64,000 bases of DNA from Odiellus spinosus (Eukaryota > Arthropoda > Arachnida > Opiliones > Phalangiidae). The notes beneath the pieces were generated by a model. It made no database searches. It had not been told where the DNA came from and saw only the letters and a list, made by a program, of their open reading frames with translations. The stretch is taken from the NCBI GenBank assembly GCA_963920705.1, contig OY987226.1:11348501-11412500 (forward strand), read 5' to 3'. The position numbers and the translations under genes were made by a program. How positions within the stretch are numbered: position 1 is the first letter of the stretch; every line of letters starts with the position of its first letter. This document shows positions 23,174 through 35,034 of this stretch, piece after piece.

Positions 23174-23445
23174 AGGGAGAGTGAAATGAAAATAAAGTAT
23201 TTTAAAGTGACGCAGTCACACTTTTTACTTGCGTGGCTGCTATGGATAAAAAATATCTTTGTTACAACGTTTGCCAATGCTTGCCGTTAAAGGACGCTAA
23301 TTAAGATAGGTGACTGCCCTTTGTTAATAGTCCTAGTTCAAACTCTTATGAACTCTGGCTTCAGCAAAGAGTTCGAAAATTTTGTACACCCGAGTAAGTC
23401 TCAGCTAACAGCTAGGGTCACTTTAAATAACTTTTCATCCTCCCT
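23174..23445. mobile_element. TTAA element family T2
   Basis: A 272-bp element between TTAA at 23170-23173 and TTAA at 23446-23449. Left end is AGGGAGAGTGAAATGAAAA and right end is CTTTTCATCCTCCCT. AAGTGAC/GTCACTTT blocks are inverted near both ends. It has the same AGGG...CCCT plus TTAA arrangement as T1 but a different interior. Confidence 0.8.
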
Positions 23446-23934
23446 TTAACTAAAGTACTATAGTAACGGCCATTGTAAGGTATCCGCGGAGATTTTTCGG
23501 GTCTTGTATTTCCACTCAAGAGTAGTTTGCACAATTGATAAGGATTAAGCGGATTAATACGACGTATTAAACGTTATTGTCATTAAAAGTAGTATTTATA
23601 AACTATTCTTGAACTGATTTTGGTAAGAGGAGAACATTACTGATAGTATATAGTATAGCATTGGAGAGAAGCCGGCTAGCTGGGGAAAATATCTCTCTCG
23701 GGACTGTGAAGATTGTCATCCCCGTTCGAATATATATATGTGTCGGGTTTCGTACAAAACAAGGAGATTAGGAACATGGATCTGCTCTTTCATTGTCTAA
23801 GATTCGAGTGCGTGAATATGGTAACTACTGTTTTAATAGCGCAAATGAGAGCTCAAAGTGACAATGAAGACGAGAGACTTCCGATTAGGAGCCTTAAAAT
23901 ACCCCCAAACAAAAATTAAATAAAAAGAACACCT

Positions 23935-24062
23935 GCCAGACGAGGCGTAACTTGCCGGTTTAATCAGATTTAACCGTGATTTAATCACAATTACCGAAGT
24001 TTATTGGACTGAAAGGGGAAGTGAAATCTGATTAAACCACGACCAATTACGCCTCGTTAGAA
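23935..24062. mobile_element. Short inverted-repeat element
   Basis: Arms GACGAGGCGTAACTTGCCGG and its near inverse ending TTACGCCTCGTT, plus inner GGTTTAATCAGATTT against AAATCTGATTAAACC. The total is about 125 bp. No target duplication is evident. Confidence 0.6.
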
Positions 24063-24084
24063 GAGGATATTAGGAACAGAAATA

Positions 24085-24275
24085 AGCATAGGACACTGGA
24101 CTTTGTCCAATATATTTTCCAAATGTCCCTTAACATTTCGTTTTTGAGAGGAGGTCACTGGAAATTTGTTCGATAAGAAAAATACTGATCCATTAAATAT
24201 GATAAAATGTCCTATAACTTTGAATTTGAGAAGTGGGATTACTGGACAATTGTCCAATAAGAAAATATTATTTCC
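24085..24275. repeat. Imperfect direct repeat ACTGGAC...TGTCCAATA
   Basis: ACTGGACTTTGTCCAATATA near 24096-24115 and ACTGGACAATTGTCCAATAA near 24241-24260 are related short hairpin motifs in direct orientation. The minus-strand frame 24057-24257 falls between them and looks spurious. Confidence 0.4.
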
Positions 24276-24851
24276 GTCCCTGCTCGCAGTGTAGGACTAG
24301 ACCGGCCGTCCTCCCTCTGTCCGTAGAAAACGACGAATCCCGTGTCCGCCCTCGTTCAAAGTTTAAATGAATGAGTTATATATATTTTAACTATTCATAG
24401 ATTAAAAAGAACACTTCATTCTCCCTTTAAAGACAAATATACTCAAAATTATAATGTGTTTTAATAATATTTTTACGAGCTTCTTAACTTCAGAATATTA
24501 ATTTTTGTGTTTGTTGGATAAATATTACTGTTTTGAGAATTTTATAAAATTACTATACAGTACATTAAATTTAATTAGGCCTAAAAGTTTTATAAGACGA
24601 TATTTGGAAAGTTTTATCGTCGAGATAACTAAATATTTCATAAATATTAATCACCATACCTTTATATAATTAGCCGCATATGGAACTGAAAAATCTCCTG
24701 AGGTACTGAAATAAGAAATATTATGAAAATTTAATTTAATTTACTTGACATATTTATCATACGATTTACTTCATAGTTATAATAACCTAGCTAATATCAA
24801 AAGTTCGTCACTTTATTCCATAAAGTAAGCAACGCCGCGTAGCTTAATACT

Positions 24852-24990
24852 ATCAGCAAAGGTCCAGTTTTACGTCATAGCCCATCACTTAAAAATAGCC
24901 AAATAAGTCACCACCCCTGTCTGGCTCGAGTGGTTTGGACTCTTCCACGATATTATGAGTTGGAAGAGAGGGACGGAATTTGAACTCTGG
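24852..24990 (+). mobile_element. Possible tRNA-derived SINE, copy 1
   Basis: About 140 bp shared with the reverse strand of 27775-27910. Inside is a box A-like sequence TGGCTCGAGTGG at 24922-24933, followed by TTTGGACTC, and a weak box B-like GGAATTTGAACTC at 24975-24987. The order and spacing resemble a serine or leucine tRNA. Upstream shared sequence (CCCATCACTTAAAAATAGCC) means the unit is not a simple tRNA. Both copies are diverged. RNA polymerase III origin is an inference. Confidence 0.45.
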
Positions 24991-25684
24991 TGAACAGCGA
25001 ATTCAAGAGTGTCGAACCCATCGATTTTATCATACTATTTCTAGTTACTTCATTGTGTTTCTACTCTTATCTTCGATGACGATGACCTGACTAATATCAG
25101 GCAAGACGAGTCTATATAGGGAATTATGGGGTGAAACTTGGCAACCCCTTACTTATTGTAACTTAGTAGTTAGCTGGCCCTTCTTATTCCCGTGGGAATA
25201 TTACTCTACAGAGATGGAGGGCGTTGGCGAAAAGAGATGGAGTGTATATACTATTTGAGGGCGCTTTTATGGGAGTCCTGGAATTAGACTGACATATTAG
25301 ACTACACTGAGGGCTCCCGATCTCTTATCTTGACACGCTTACGTGTAGCGTTTTGGCTACTATATAGCTTTTATACATTTGCAGCTCCTCTTTTACTCTA
25401 CATCATTTTCTCTCCTGCACCACATCGATTTTGCTCCCACATCATTCTGTCTCTCTTTATAGGATGTTGTAACATTATATCCACCCATTTTCTCTCTATC
25501 TTTCTACTACCATTGAATGTTCATGGCTTTAGAACGAAGGGTAAAATCACTCGCTTAATCCGGTGTACTCATTCGCCAATAATCTCTTTTTTTTAAAAAA
25601 AAAGGTCCAAAATAATTAAGAAAAAAAAAATTATTTGTAATACTGCTGAATACTGTTTTCACTAGAATTAAGGTACCCCCTTAC
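24991..25684. other. Intronic DNA, nothing recognised
   Basis: The 88-codon frame at 25330-25596 is rich in serine, phenylalanine and leucine from pyrimidine-rich DNA and resembles nothing I know. A snap-back of T8 and A9 lies near 25587-25604. Confidence 0.4.
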
Positions 25685-25688
25685 TTAA

Positions 25689-26081
25689 AGGGCGAATGCA
25701 ATCTAACAAGTGATTTTTTTATCGATTCCTTATCGTTTAAATAGGCCTAAACCAACTGTAAAAAAATTTAGAAACGAATATTAAACTAGAAATAAATTTA
25801 AAACTTACCATCAAAATAGGCTTAGCTCTATTCATGAAGATATCCTATAAGGACTAGCAACCAATGACATTGATCATGGAGATCCTGCATTCCCCATAAA
25901 AGAGCCATCGATCAATGTCATTGGTCGGTACTCCTTAGATGATCTCCATGAATCCAGCTAAGCCTATTTTCCGGGTAAGTTTTAAATTGAATTCTAGTTA
26001 AATTTTTTACTGTTGGATTAGGCCTATTTAAAAGATAAGGAATCGATCAAAAATCATTTGTTTTTAGGTTTCATTCTCCCT
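25689..26081. mobile_element. TTAA foldback MITE family T1, sub-family A copy
   Basis: A 393-bp element with clean TTAA at 25685-25688 and 26082-26085. Left end is AGGGCGAATGCAATCTAAC and right end is GGTTTCATTCTCCCT. The core ATGACATTGATCATGGAGAT is followed by its inverse ATCAATGTCATTGGTCGG. It has no coding capacity. Confidence 0.95.
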
Positions 26082-26494
26082 TTAAGAGTTTAGATCGACT
26101 TAAAACGTCTTACATGGAATTTAGATGATTCTTAAAAGCTCCAGCAATATTTCTCTATTTTGAGCGTATATCACCTAAGAAGTTGCAAATCCGTAGAATA
26201 TTTCACTTATCCTAAGTAAATATATTTATAGGATATAAGATATGAATTTTTGAAATTTCTTTTGGAAATTCGAGGTTTAAACTCCATGATCAAAAATTCC
26301 CGCGTGTTATTAAGAAACATCTCAACCGCAAGTGTGTTTATTACATGCTTCAAAACTATATTAAAGTCATTGCCAGAATTCCAAGCTCGCGAATTTAATC
26401 TTAAGAAAATTAATCTTAATATACTCACATAGATAACGAAAGAAATTGACTTTCCCCTTGCAGCAATCGGGAAAAAGAAAATGTTATTTGGTTA

Positions 26495-26538
26495 AAAATT
26501 GTCGAAATTGGAAAATTCTTTATGAATTCGACCAAATG

Positions 26539-26579
<41 letters not shown>

Positions 26580-26805
26580 CAAATTCAATAAAATGATTGG
26601 ACCAAAGACATTTTGTTGAATTGTTTTTTTCATTTTGTCTATATGGTTTGAATTCAGAAGGAATTATTCTTCAATTTGGATCATTTTGAATGAAATGAAA
26701 ACAGTCTCGTTAATATTTTTTTACATTTCTAAAGATTAACTTCGCCGCTAGCTTGGCGCTAGATCAATTTGATAAGGCCCGAAACGAGTTATGTTGCGTG
26801 TAGAC
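26495..26805. repeat. Dispersed repeat family H, copy 2, with a 38-base poly-A
   Basis: Shares GAATTCGACCAAATGAAA, GGACCAAAGACATTT and GATCAATTTGATAAGGCCCGA with family H elsewhere. An uninterrupted run of 38 A lies at 26539-26576 inside the repeat, which the other copies lack. This points to homopolymer expansion or a small insertion. Confidence 0.6.
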
Positions 26806-27770
26806 CTAGTAGTAGTAAACTGACCATGATATGGTAAAACAACGTGACATACTTTCGTTGTACTTAAACTTATAGGAAGAGCTAGTAATTAACTTATGTA
26901 TGGCTACAAATGTACAAAATTCTAAGGCGAACTTGTTTCCTGCCTGAAAAATTAATTATTATATACTTGGAAACGTATACTGAATTTTAGAGCTTTATCG
27001 ACTAATATATAGTGAATATACGAATCTGTTTTAAACTTTCTGCATCTAACTCGGCTTTTAACGAAGACAGATTTGACTTCGTGAGCTGCCTTTCCAGCGA
27101 AACAAGTTTTGATCAGACTTAACTAAGTAGCTATAAAGTGCAAAGTTTTGTTTACTTAGTTGTTAACAACGCTATCTCCCTAGAGTGGTTTGCATTTTCT
27201 GAAAACATATATGCTCGTGTTTTAGGAAGATATACATTTTACTTTACCTGGTGTTTATATAATACAAGTTCATTGTATAAACGATCTACAGAAATAATCT
27301 TGAATTGTCTATGGCAAAGAGTTGAGAAGTAAAAATAAAAGTTTGAAATATTACAATTACAAAATCCGTATTCAAAGTTAAAAGAGAAGATGAAAACTAC
27401 TTTTTTCTCAATGAGAATTTATATTGTGTATCAATTTGCCTTAGGTTTGGCTATTTATATCAACTACTTTTGAATATAAATAGACTAGGAATATTTTGAT
27501 GAAGGTCAATGAAGGAAAAGTCTCGTGATAAATCACTTTTAGATAACACTATTTACTTCTGTTCAAGGTCATTTTGCAAACTAGGTTAGCACTATCCCGG
27601 ATTAATACACTGTGTTAAAACTAGTAAGGAATTTGTAAGCAGGTTACAAATGAGAAGGAATTGAAGGCTGGTGCGTACTTACGTTTCCGATTGAGGGTAT
27701 GACATTACCCTTCAAAGATTTTTAGTTTTTAAAATTTTTGAGTGGTGAGGGAAGACAATATAGCCAAGCG
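26806..27770. other. AT-rich intronic DNA, nothing recognised
   Basis: No exon or classifiable repeat. The frame 27138-27332 has no recognisable feature. Confidence 0.45.
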
Positions 27771-27774
27771 CGGC

Positions 27775-27910
27775 CCGCCTAAATTCCGTCCCTCTCTCCC
27801 GACTCAAAATATCGAGGAAGAGTCCAAACCGCTCGAGCCAGACAGGGGCGATGACTTTTTTGGCTATTTTTAAGTGATGGGCAAGTACCTTTATCAGGCC
27901 CTTTGCTGAT
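27775..27910 (-). mobile_element. Possible tRNA-derived SINE, copy 2 (reverse)
   Basis: On the minus strand this reads CCCATCACTTAAAAATAGCC, then TGGCTCGAGCGGTTTGGACTC, then GGGACGGAATTTAGG, matching 24852-24990. The box B-like segment is disrupted after GGAATTT. Together the two copies form an inverted pair 2.8 kb apart. Confidence 0.45.
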
Positions 27911-28390
27911 TCTATGGACTTTTGTTATCTTGTTAAATTATAAAACAAAAATTATCTATCTGTTTATTACAACATCACGTTTCTTATTTAAATAGACATA
28001 CCATACATATTTCATTTAGTTTTAGTGTATTAGATTCCAATCTTGGCTTTACCAGAAAAAGGCGCGAAACAAAAAGTTAACGGAGTAAAAGCGGCGAGAA
28101 AATTGATGGAAAAACGTTACAAGCAGAACCCGAACCACTTAAAAATCTCTTCCAATATAATCTTGCACCCACGCGGGGGTTTTCTTTTTCCTCAACCCTA
28201 GCTGTAAAACCCCTTATCTGGCGCGTTTTTCGTCCCTGACTCTATAAAAACCAGAGAATATATTGGTGTTGGATGTTGGGCCTCATTCACCGCGAAGGCT
28301 ATAGCTGCTAACCCTAAAATATATCCACGACCATTTTGTGAATGAAGATAAAGCGGGGAAGGATTTTAAACAGCTACCCAATTGGAACTT
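27911..28390. other. Intronic DNA, nothing recognised
   Basis: No exon or repeat family recognised. A mildly GC-richer patch lies around 28160-28240. Confidence 0.4.
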
Positions 28391-28395
28391 GTTAT

Positions 28396-29203
28396 TAAAG
28401 TGAACATGAAATCTGACGAGCCATTTTCTATCCATTCCTTATTGTTTTAGGATGCATTGAATATTTAAAAAAAGGAGCAACGCAATTTTTTAAATGACGC
28501 AAAGGCAGGCGTTGCGCCAATTTTGCAATCGATAATAATTTAATTACGCCGTCAGAAAATTGAAAATTCCGCTAGACAGAATTATATACGTTTATTTTGT
28601 ATTTTTTATACCTAGGACTAATAATTTATACCTAGGACTACTAACAATGGACACCTGTCTTAAGAGATCAAGGTGATTAACAAAACCTCGCTTTAATAAT
28701 CTTCCTCTAGTGGCAAAAGTAGTAACTAAAAAAAGTTGCGCGTCAGCCACATTGCCACTTTTTTCCGTTATGAATGCTAGCTTTTGTTATTCATCTTTAT
28801 CAATTTTTAATAGTCCTAGATTCAACCCTAAATTAGCTTAATCCATTTGTTAAGAAATTAACTGCAATTATTAAGCTTGAAATAAATTTTACTTACTCTG
28901 AAACTAGGCTTAACAAGAATTTAGGTTTAAATCAAAATCGCGCCAACGATAGAAACCCTGCGCCTCTTAAGCTTAGTTGGAAACGGTTAAAGCTCATACT
29001 TTTCATTTGATTGGTCGGGCAATACCTCATGGCGATATTTTTATTGTAAACTCCACATTGATCCCAGTTAAGCCTAATTTCCTAGTAAGTTTAAAAATAT
29101 ATTTCTAGCTTAATATATGTTTGTAATTGTTTTTGCTTGTGGATTGGATTCGGTCTATTTGAACGATATAGAAAAGCATTTGTGAGGCTTCATTATCCCT
29201 TTA
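28396..29203. mobile_element. Old T1-like element, apparently interrupted
   Basis: The left end, TTAAAGTGAACATGAAATC with TCTATCCATTCCTTATTGTTT, resembles a worn T1 end. The 28800-29203 segment carries worn inner and right T1 blocks: TTAGCTTAATCCATT, CTAGGCTTAAC, TTAAGCCTAATTTCC and TTCATTATCCCTTTA. Between them (about 28450-28800) is unrelated DNA with AACAATGGACACCTGTCTTA and TCCTCTAGTGGCAAA. Those blocks recur near 50725-50780 and mark another old repeat. Confidence 0.5.
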
Positions 29204-29590
29204 CTCTTATTATATTATTTACAGTTTCACATGGAAGGCGAATAAACTATATTCGTACGATGAGTTAATGAAATTATTTTGGGTTGAGAAGAAATTTGGT
29301 ATAGAAAAATATACACCCCAGAACGTTATTCGGGTTAATTCAAAAACGTCGAACTGTACTACAAAAATAAGTAATTATTTAGAGTTAATGCAGAAATTTG
29401 ATATGACGCTACCATAGGAAAATACCGCAGCATTAACTTTAGGCGCGAATACGTTTTCCCTAAGACGTTCACGTTATTTGTGTTAATAATGTAATTCGAG
29501 TAGATGGCTTATTTAATACTCTTTAATTCCTAGCTTCGTAGACATTAACGGATAGAAGTCGAATAAGGAAGACTGGCGTTCATCAACTTG
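29204..29590. other. AT-rich intronic DNA, nothing recognised
   Basis: No exon, RNA gene or repeat recognised. Confidence 0.4.
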
Positions 29591-29634
29591 TATCTGGCTT
29601 TTCGCACTCCCCGATTTTCTAGTTTTGCCTTCGT

Positions 29635-29770
29635 TTCGGACCATTACCCTCTGAACGGCGAGCGCAGTGGCCGGGGATGTCCTGGGGTTCGCCGCCCGTG
29701 GGTTCCTCTTCCCGGCAGAGCCTTTCGCCGCCCCTGCTACGGTCGCTCGCCCGCCCGCCCTTCTCGATAA
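29635..29770. other. Short, very GC-rich island
   Basis: About 115 bases around 29655-29765 are strikingly GC-rich (GGCGAGCGCAGTGGCCGGGG, TTCGCCGCCC, CTCGCCCGCCCGCCC) in otherwise AT-rich DNA. Three overlapping open frames here exist because GC-rich DNA lacks stops. None resembles a known protein. It may be a CpG-rich regulatory site, a foreign insertion or a structured RNA. The sequence does not decide. Confidence 0.4.
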
Positions 29771-29994
29771 TAAAAGCGAGATTGCGAGAAGCCAGAGACT
29801 TTTCCAGACTATATTCAGTATTCAGGCACGTGGTTCCTTTGCTACTAGTTTTTCCCTAGAATTTTTCATAACCATTCAATTTCGGGGGACTCTTACTGAA
29901 CTGTCAGTCTTGGAAACTGAGGAAAATATACCGATTTTTAGGAGCTCGGGATTTGTATAACTTTTATTAATTTATCTACTGAATTAAATTCGTA

Positions 29995-30480
29995 TTTTTA
30001 TTATCCGTTTGGTTAAAAATAAACTATTTATCAATCCAGTTAACTTATCCAAAGATAAAAAAATAATACTCGTATCTCTTTCTATCCGAAAATGGCAACT
30101 TATCCTAGCATATTATCCGAGTTATACGTTCAGATAAGAACCATTTTCTCCTCATTTAACGAATAAAATTTAAACCTAAAAGTTTGGTTTTATTGTTTTA
30201 TTTATTTTCTTTGCATTTTAATTAAATTTGAAATGTATTTCTCTTATTTCCCACGAATTCGGAGAATGCGAATTTCTTTATCCATTGTTATACGTTTTAA
30301 TTCGAATAACTTGTTAATAGATAAAGCTTCAAGCGTTTATCTTCGGATTAACCCTATCCATTTAACTTCTATCAGAATTTACGACTTGCATTTGTTTATT
30401 CACAAACAATCAATCCGAAAATAAAATATCTGGAAAAAATATGAATAAATACAGAAGATAATGGTTATATCCGATTCGGA
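29995..30480. repeat. Possible family G relative
   Basis: TTATCCGTTTGGTTAAAAATAAACTATTTATC resembles the TTATCCGTTTGAATTAACGC block at 20213-20230 in part. ATATCCGATTCGGAGCTC near 30468-30485 matches TTATCCGATTCCGAGCTC at about 13456-13473. The sequence between is diverged and AT-rich. Confidence 0.35.
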
Positions 30481-30505
30481 GCTCAAGATGGAGCTATTTC
30501 TTTAA

Positions 30506-30926
30506 AGGGAGAATGCAACCTAAGAACTAGTGATTTTATTTATCGATTCATTATTTATTAAAGAGGCCTAATCCACTAGTGAAAATATTAACGAACAAAT
30601 ATTAAACTAGAAATAAATTTAAAACTTTCCCGGAAAATAGGCTTAGCGGGATTCGTGTAGATCCTGATTTCTTCGCGACCAATCGAATGCGATTGTAAGT
30701 CTCGTGTAGATCTCACGTGAACGACGTGCCTTTGCTCATTGGTCGCTAAACCTTACACATAGGCAATTCAGGAAGAACCCCATGAGTCCCGCTAAGCCTA
30801 TTTTCCCAAGTTTAAAATTTATTTTTAGTTTAATATTTGTTTTGTAAACTTTTTATTGATGGATTACACATATTTAAACCCAAAGGAATCGATAAAAAAT
30901 CACTTGTTATTAGTTTGCATTCCCCT
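30506..30926. mobile_element. TTAA foldback MITE family T1, sub-family B copy
   Basis: A 421-bp element between TTAA at 30502-30505 and 30927-30930. Left end is AGGGAGAATGCAACCTAAG and right end is TAGTTTGCATTCCCCT. The core AATCGAATGCGATTGTAAG with GAACGACGTGCC matches the copies at 10349 and 41591. Confidence 0.94.
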
Positions 30927-30930
30927 TTAA

Positions 30931-31735
30931 GTTAATTAATATATTATTTTGTTTTCGTGGGTTTTGAATCGTATCATAAATATTAAATAAATTTGAACCA
31001 TACCATATCAAACGCAAAACCATTTACATTCCCCTTAAGACATTTTCGTGGAAAGATGAAATGAATATTTACATTCTTTTCATATTTTTAGCATCAAAAT
31101 CGAGTTTAACTAAAGTCAGTGAGCAATCCAAGCTTGAAACATAGTATACATCGGGAGGGGGGAAATAATACCCGTAGCTTTCTCAATTTTGTTTTACGCC
31201 TAAAAGTTTTATTCCCGACGATTAGGTAGAGAGAGGTGTGTTTTAAATTGCTGAACGTTTTTTACCGCCTCCTCTTCCTGCCGGAGTAAAAACGCTCCTA
31301 AAAAAATAACGAGTTCTATTTTACAAAAATGGAGATCGATATTTTTCATTTTCCGGAAATGTGCCTCTTTTTATCTTGTATAACTCTTTTTTTTTACACC
31401 AGGGGAAACTAGGGGAACCTGAGGAGGAAAGGGGGTAGCAGTTATCTATAATATACTCTTCTTTCGCGTTAGTTTCGGTATACATGCCATGGAAAGTGTT
31501 CGGTAAACGCCAGAAATGTTTTATCGTTTTTTAGTTTTTTTTCTGCGCGCTCTGAAAAATTTTCATTTTCCGTTTTTTGATAAGAAAGGTATGCTTCGTT
31601 TGAATTGAAAATTATTTTTTAAAATTGGAAGTATAAATTCTTGTTATTTTAATCTAAAATTATCCATGTACCAACTTTTTTCTTCCTTATTCAAGACCTA
31701 TAAGCTTCCTAAAAACTATAAGAAGTTCGCGATAC
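30931..31735. other. Intronic DNA, nothing recognised
   Basis: No exon or repeat family recognised. Contains scattered poly-T tracts. Confidence 0.4.
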
Positions 31736-31738
31736 TTT

Positions 31739-31920
31739 AGCCGTGTTTACACTTGAGACTTTGAAACCGATTTGAACTGGGTTCGAAAGGTTAACTTTTA
31801 AAATGTCCTCGTCTCCCCTGTAAATCTTTGATCAAGAAATACGAGTAATATCTTTAATAGGCAATTTCATCCTTCAAAACGGTTGCAAACCGGCATCAAA
31901 GTTTGGAATGTGAACTTAAA
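31739..31920. mobile_element. Inverted-repeat element family D, copy 2
   Basis: Left end is AGCCGTGTTTACACTTGAG with ACTTTGAAACCGATTTGAAC. The right end is the inverse, AACGGTTGCAAACCGGCATC and AAAGTTTGGAATGTGAACTTA. About 180 bp, non-coding. Confidence 0.72.
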
Positions 31921-33025
31921 TATTCTATCTCACCTTGGTGACGTCGCGCGAGCAAAGAAGGCAGTTAATAGTTAATTTCACTGGGTGCTCTGGACTCTAG
32001 AGTAAGAGAAATCACTCTGATAGTGAGTTTTATATTCCACTGGGCGAGTCATATGCAGTAAAGATCAACTTGTTTGTATACTCTGAGAAAATCAAGAGAT
32101 CGCTAGGCAAGTTTTTTTGCTCTGTCATTTTCTAGAGAGCAAACGATTGAGAGCACGTTTTGTTTCTGATTTGATTGAAATGCTCTACATCGAGCGAGAG
32201 CACGAGCAATTAGGTTTTCAGAGAGATTCAGGCCACTCAGTGGAATACAGATATAAGGAAATCTCATCTGAGTGGCGTCATTTGTTTTTCTTGTGCTCAA
32301 AGTTTCATTTCATCCTGCGATTGAGACCCTTTAATTTATTAGCTATTAAATAACCCTTTACAATGGAGTAATTTTACACTGATCATCGAAGAAAGTACCG
32401 CATAATAAACACATTTTTATTACTCTGAAGAGAATTATTTATTTTAAAGTCCTTTTATCAGCTTTTTATATAGATTAAATATATTTTAATTGAGTAATTA
32501 TTCCTGCTAAGGCGTATGTATACCATAGTTGCCCAAAAGAAACCAATAATAAACCCATAAACTGATGTATGTGTGCCATTCGCTTCAATTTTCCATGTTT
32601 AGACTTTGATGAGATCAGTTGTAATTGGAAATAATAACATTAACATTCTAGCACCATGACAAAAATCAAATACTCCATGAGTTGTAATTGGTTTATTCTG
32701 TCTGACGACCTACGATCGTGATGTTTTTTGTATTGAAATTAGAATTGGAAATTTCTACGCTGCTGATGTAATTAAACCTTGCCTAATTGCAGTTTCTATA
32801 ATTATACGTTAGACAAGGCATTTTGAGCCCATGGATCAATACGCGATCTATCCTTGGTTAAATTACAAGAATATTTTTGCGAATTAGAGTACGCATATTT
32901 TTAATTTGTGCTGGTTAAACCATTTTAACGCAAAGTTATTAAAAATCAGATTTTTCCACGGAGAGAAATCTTAAGTCAACCTGATTGGGTAAAAATTATT
33001 GTATTCTAGTTCCTATGAAAACGTA
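31921..33025. other. Intronic DNA with small inverted motifs
   Basis: GCCACTCAGTGGAATAC near 32232 and ATCTGAGTGGCGTC near 32267 form a short hairpin. AGAGCACG motifs recur at 32150-32205. CCTTGCCTAATTG (32777) and GTTAGACAAGG (32808) form another small hairpin. The frames at 32103-32353 on both strands are chance reading through these. No exon was recognised. Confidence 0.4.
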
Positions 33026-33027
33026 AC

Positions 33028-33110
33028 ACAAATGTTAAGCAGGAAATGAGTATTTCAAATTGGTGCGAAATTACAAAACCGCATTTCCTGTTTAGCATTT
33101 GTTTTGATTT
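33028..33110. repeat. Small hairpin ACAAATGTTAAGCAGGAAATG
   Basis: ACACAAATGTTAAGCAGGAA at about 33028 and its near inverse TTCCTGTTTAGCATTTGT at about 33087-33104 flank a ~40-base loop. It could be a very small MITE. No target duplication was found. Confidence 0.5.
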
Positions 33111-33576
33111 TTCACATTAACTTGCTTGTGCAGGTTGTCGTCGTCGTCTTGCACCTTAACAGCGTGTCAAAGTCTAATTTTTAATAACCTTGCTTTAACG
33201 GTGCGCGGCTCTTTGTTACTTATTGATTTCCATTTCTCTGTGAACTCGAACTTCGTTTTTCCCGTGAAGTTTAAAAATTTATTTCCAATTAAACTTCTCA
33301 GCGTTTTGGAACTTTCCGTATCTGTAGAAGATACGTCTACCAATGAACAGTCGCTCCCACGCAATAGCTATTTCCAATTCGATGGAACTAAGTTTAAATT
33401 TTGTATGAACAGGTTTAGACGTACGTATTAGAAATTCTTTTTCAATTTGCTAAGAGTAAGAAGAGCTATTATATGTCACAAGAACTAATTCATGAATTCC
33501 GAGAATGTTGGAAGATTGGGCTGTACGAAATGTCAAAATTATTCCCATCATCTCAACACTCCTCCATTGTGATTAA

Positions 33577-33997
33577 AGGGAAACTTGGAGCTAAAAATTG
33601 AGCTGCTTTTGAATTTATTTTCGGAATCAACATTAAAAAACGTAATTAAGAATTTTTCAGAATTTTTAAACACGTTTTTGGTGTTTAATTTCTAAAGTTT
33701 GGTAAAATTTGAATAAAATTAAATATAAATTCGGACCAATCATATTATTTCAGCCTTCAACAACGCTTGTAATGTCCTAATATTAAAAGAATAGGCCAGC
33801 GTTTGACGCTTCTGACGTTGGGCATCAAAGGTCGGTCTGTTTTTTTAATGTAAGGACATTACAAGGCTGAAATAATATGATTTATATGTACTTTCTTAGA
33901 AACTTAACAAACTTTAGAAATTAATTTAAACAACAGAAACGTGGTGATTCCGTAAATAAATTCAATAGCAGGTCCATTTTTAGCTCCAAGTTTCCCT
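33577..33997. mobile_element. TTAA element family T3, intact copy
   Basis: A 421-bp element between TTAA at 33573-33576 and 33998-34001. Ends are AGGGAAACTTGGAGCTAAAA and the inverse TTTTAGCTCCAAGTTTCCCT. A second inner inverted pair, GTAATGTCC...GGACATTAC and ATCATATTATTTCAGCCTT...AAGGCTGAAATAATATGAT, lies around the centre. No coding capacity. It is the reference copy for the fragments at 16570, 38739, 40150 and about 48175. Confidence 0.92.
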
Positions 33998-34001
33998 TTA
34001 A

Positions 34002-35030
34002 TCCTCTATTTCTAATGATACTGATCGACTTCTCGAAAATAAAGAATATATTCTTGGGTTTTATAAATGATTTCCTGGTATATAAAAGTTTAATTTTTTT
34101 GAGAGCGCAGCTAGGGAAAACGGACATTAAACCCTAAGCTAAACTTATAAATAAAATCATAAAATCAGCTTGAAATTTCATTAAGCGTGATAGTATAAGC
34201 TTCCTTCAAACCTAAGAAATTAAATATATTTAGAAATATATTTAACTTCGTATATATAGTGATGAAAATTGAAAATTTTTCAGACTTTATTTTCCTTAAC
34301 TTTACAGTTTATACGAGTTTGCAATCTAAGAAGAAACCGTAACTTAAATTGGGTAAAACTCGCTTTTTCAATTAGAAATAGACCCTTTTCAGTTTGCCAT
34401 AAAATCCCACTCTTTACAGGGAATTTTTAACCATGCTGCTCCGTATACCGAAATCCAAAAATTCCGTGTCAAGTCGAGCTTGAATTCGTTTTGGCATTTG
34501 GAAAATGTCTTGGGAAGGCGCGATGTACGATGGTGTATATAGTGAAAGTTTTAGAGAAATCGTTTTAGTTTGACCCCGGTTATATGACCTTTATATCCTT
34601 TTTTTCGCGCACAACTAGCACCCCTCTTTACTACGAATAAGGACGCTTTGACCCGGACTTAATAACCCCCTTTTGAAATCCTCGCGCTCAAACGCTTCTC
34701 AAGCCTTTAGAAACCTTTTCAAAAAATAAAAATATTCGATGGTAATTAGTAATCGAAGGGCCCTTTTTTATTTTTGAACCTTTATAATTGGAAAAGAGCA
34801 TTAATTCTTAAAGTCTTTTGGGATTACGTTAGAATATTATTGGAATGTAGATTTGTTTTACGGTTTAATAGCGAAAGGGTTTAATTTGGGTCATTTTTTT
34901 TCTTCTAGAAGGTTCAGAAATTGTAATTATATTTTCCTGGTTTAATTGTAAGCCATTATTGGTAATATTGGGTAGGCTTATCTATCTAATTTTAGTACGA
35001 GAATTTGCCTATTCATAAGATTAAAGTGAA
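34002..35030. other. AT-rich intronic DNA, nothing recognised
   Basis: No exon or classifiable repeat was seen. Confidence 0.45.
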
Positions 35031-35034
35031 GCTG

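Noticed and set aside
33126-33431. 101-codon frame beginning just after an acceptor-like GTGCAG
   Set aside because: No family resemblance, no matching donor in a sensible place, and an overlapping minus-strand frame is also open.
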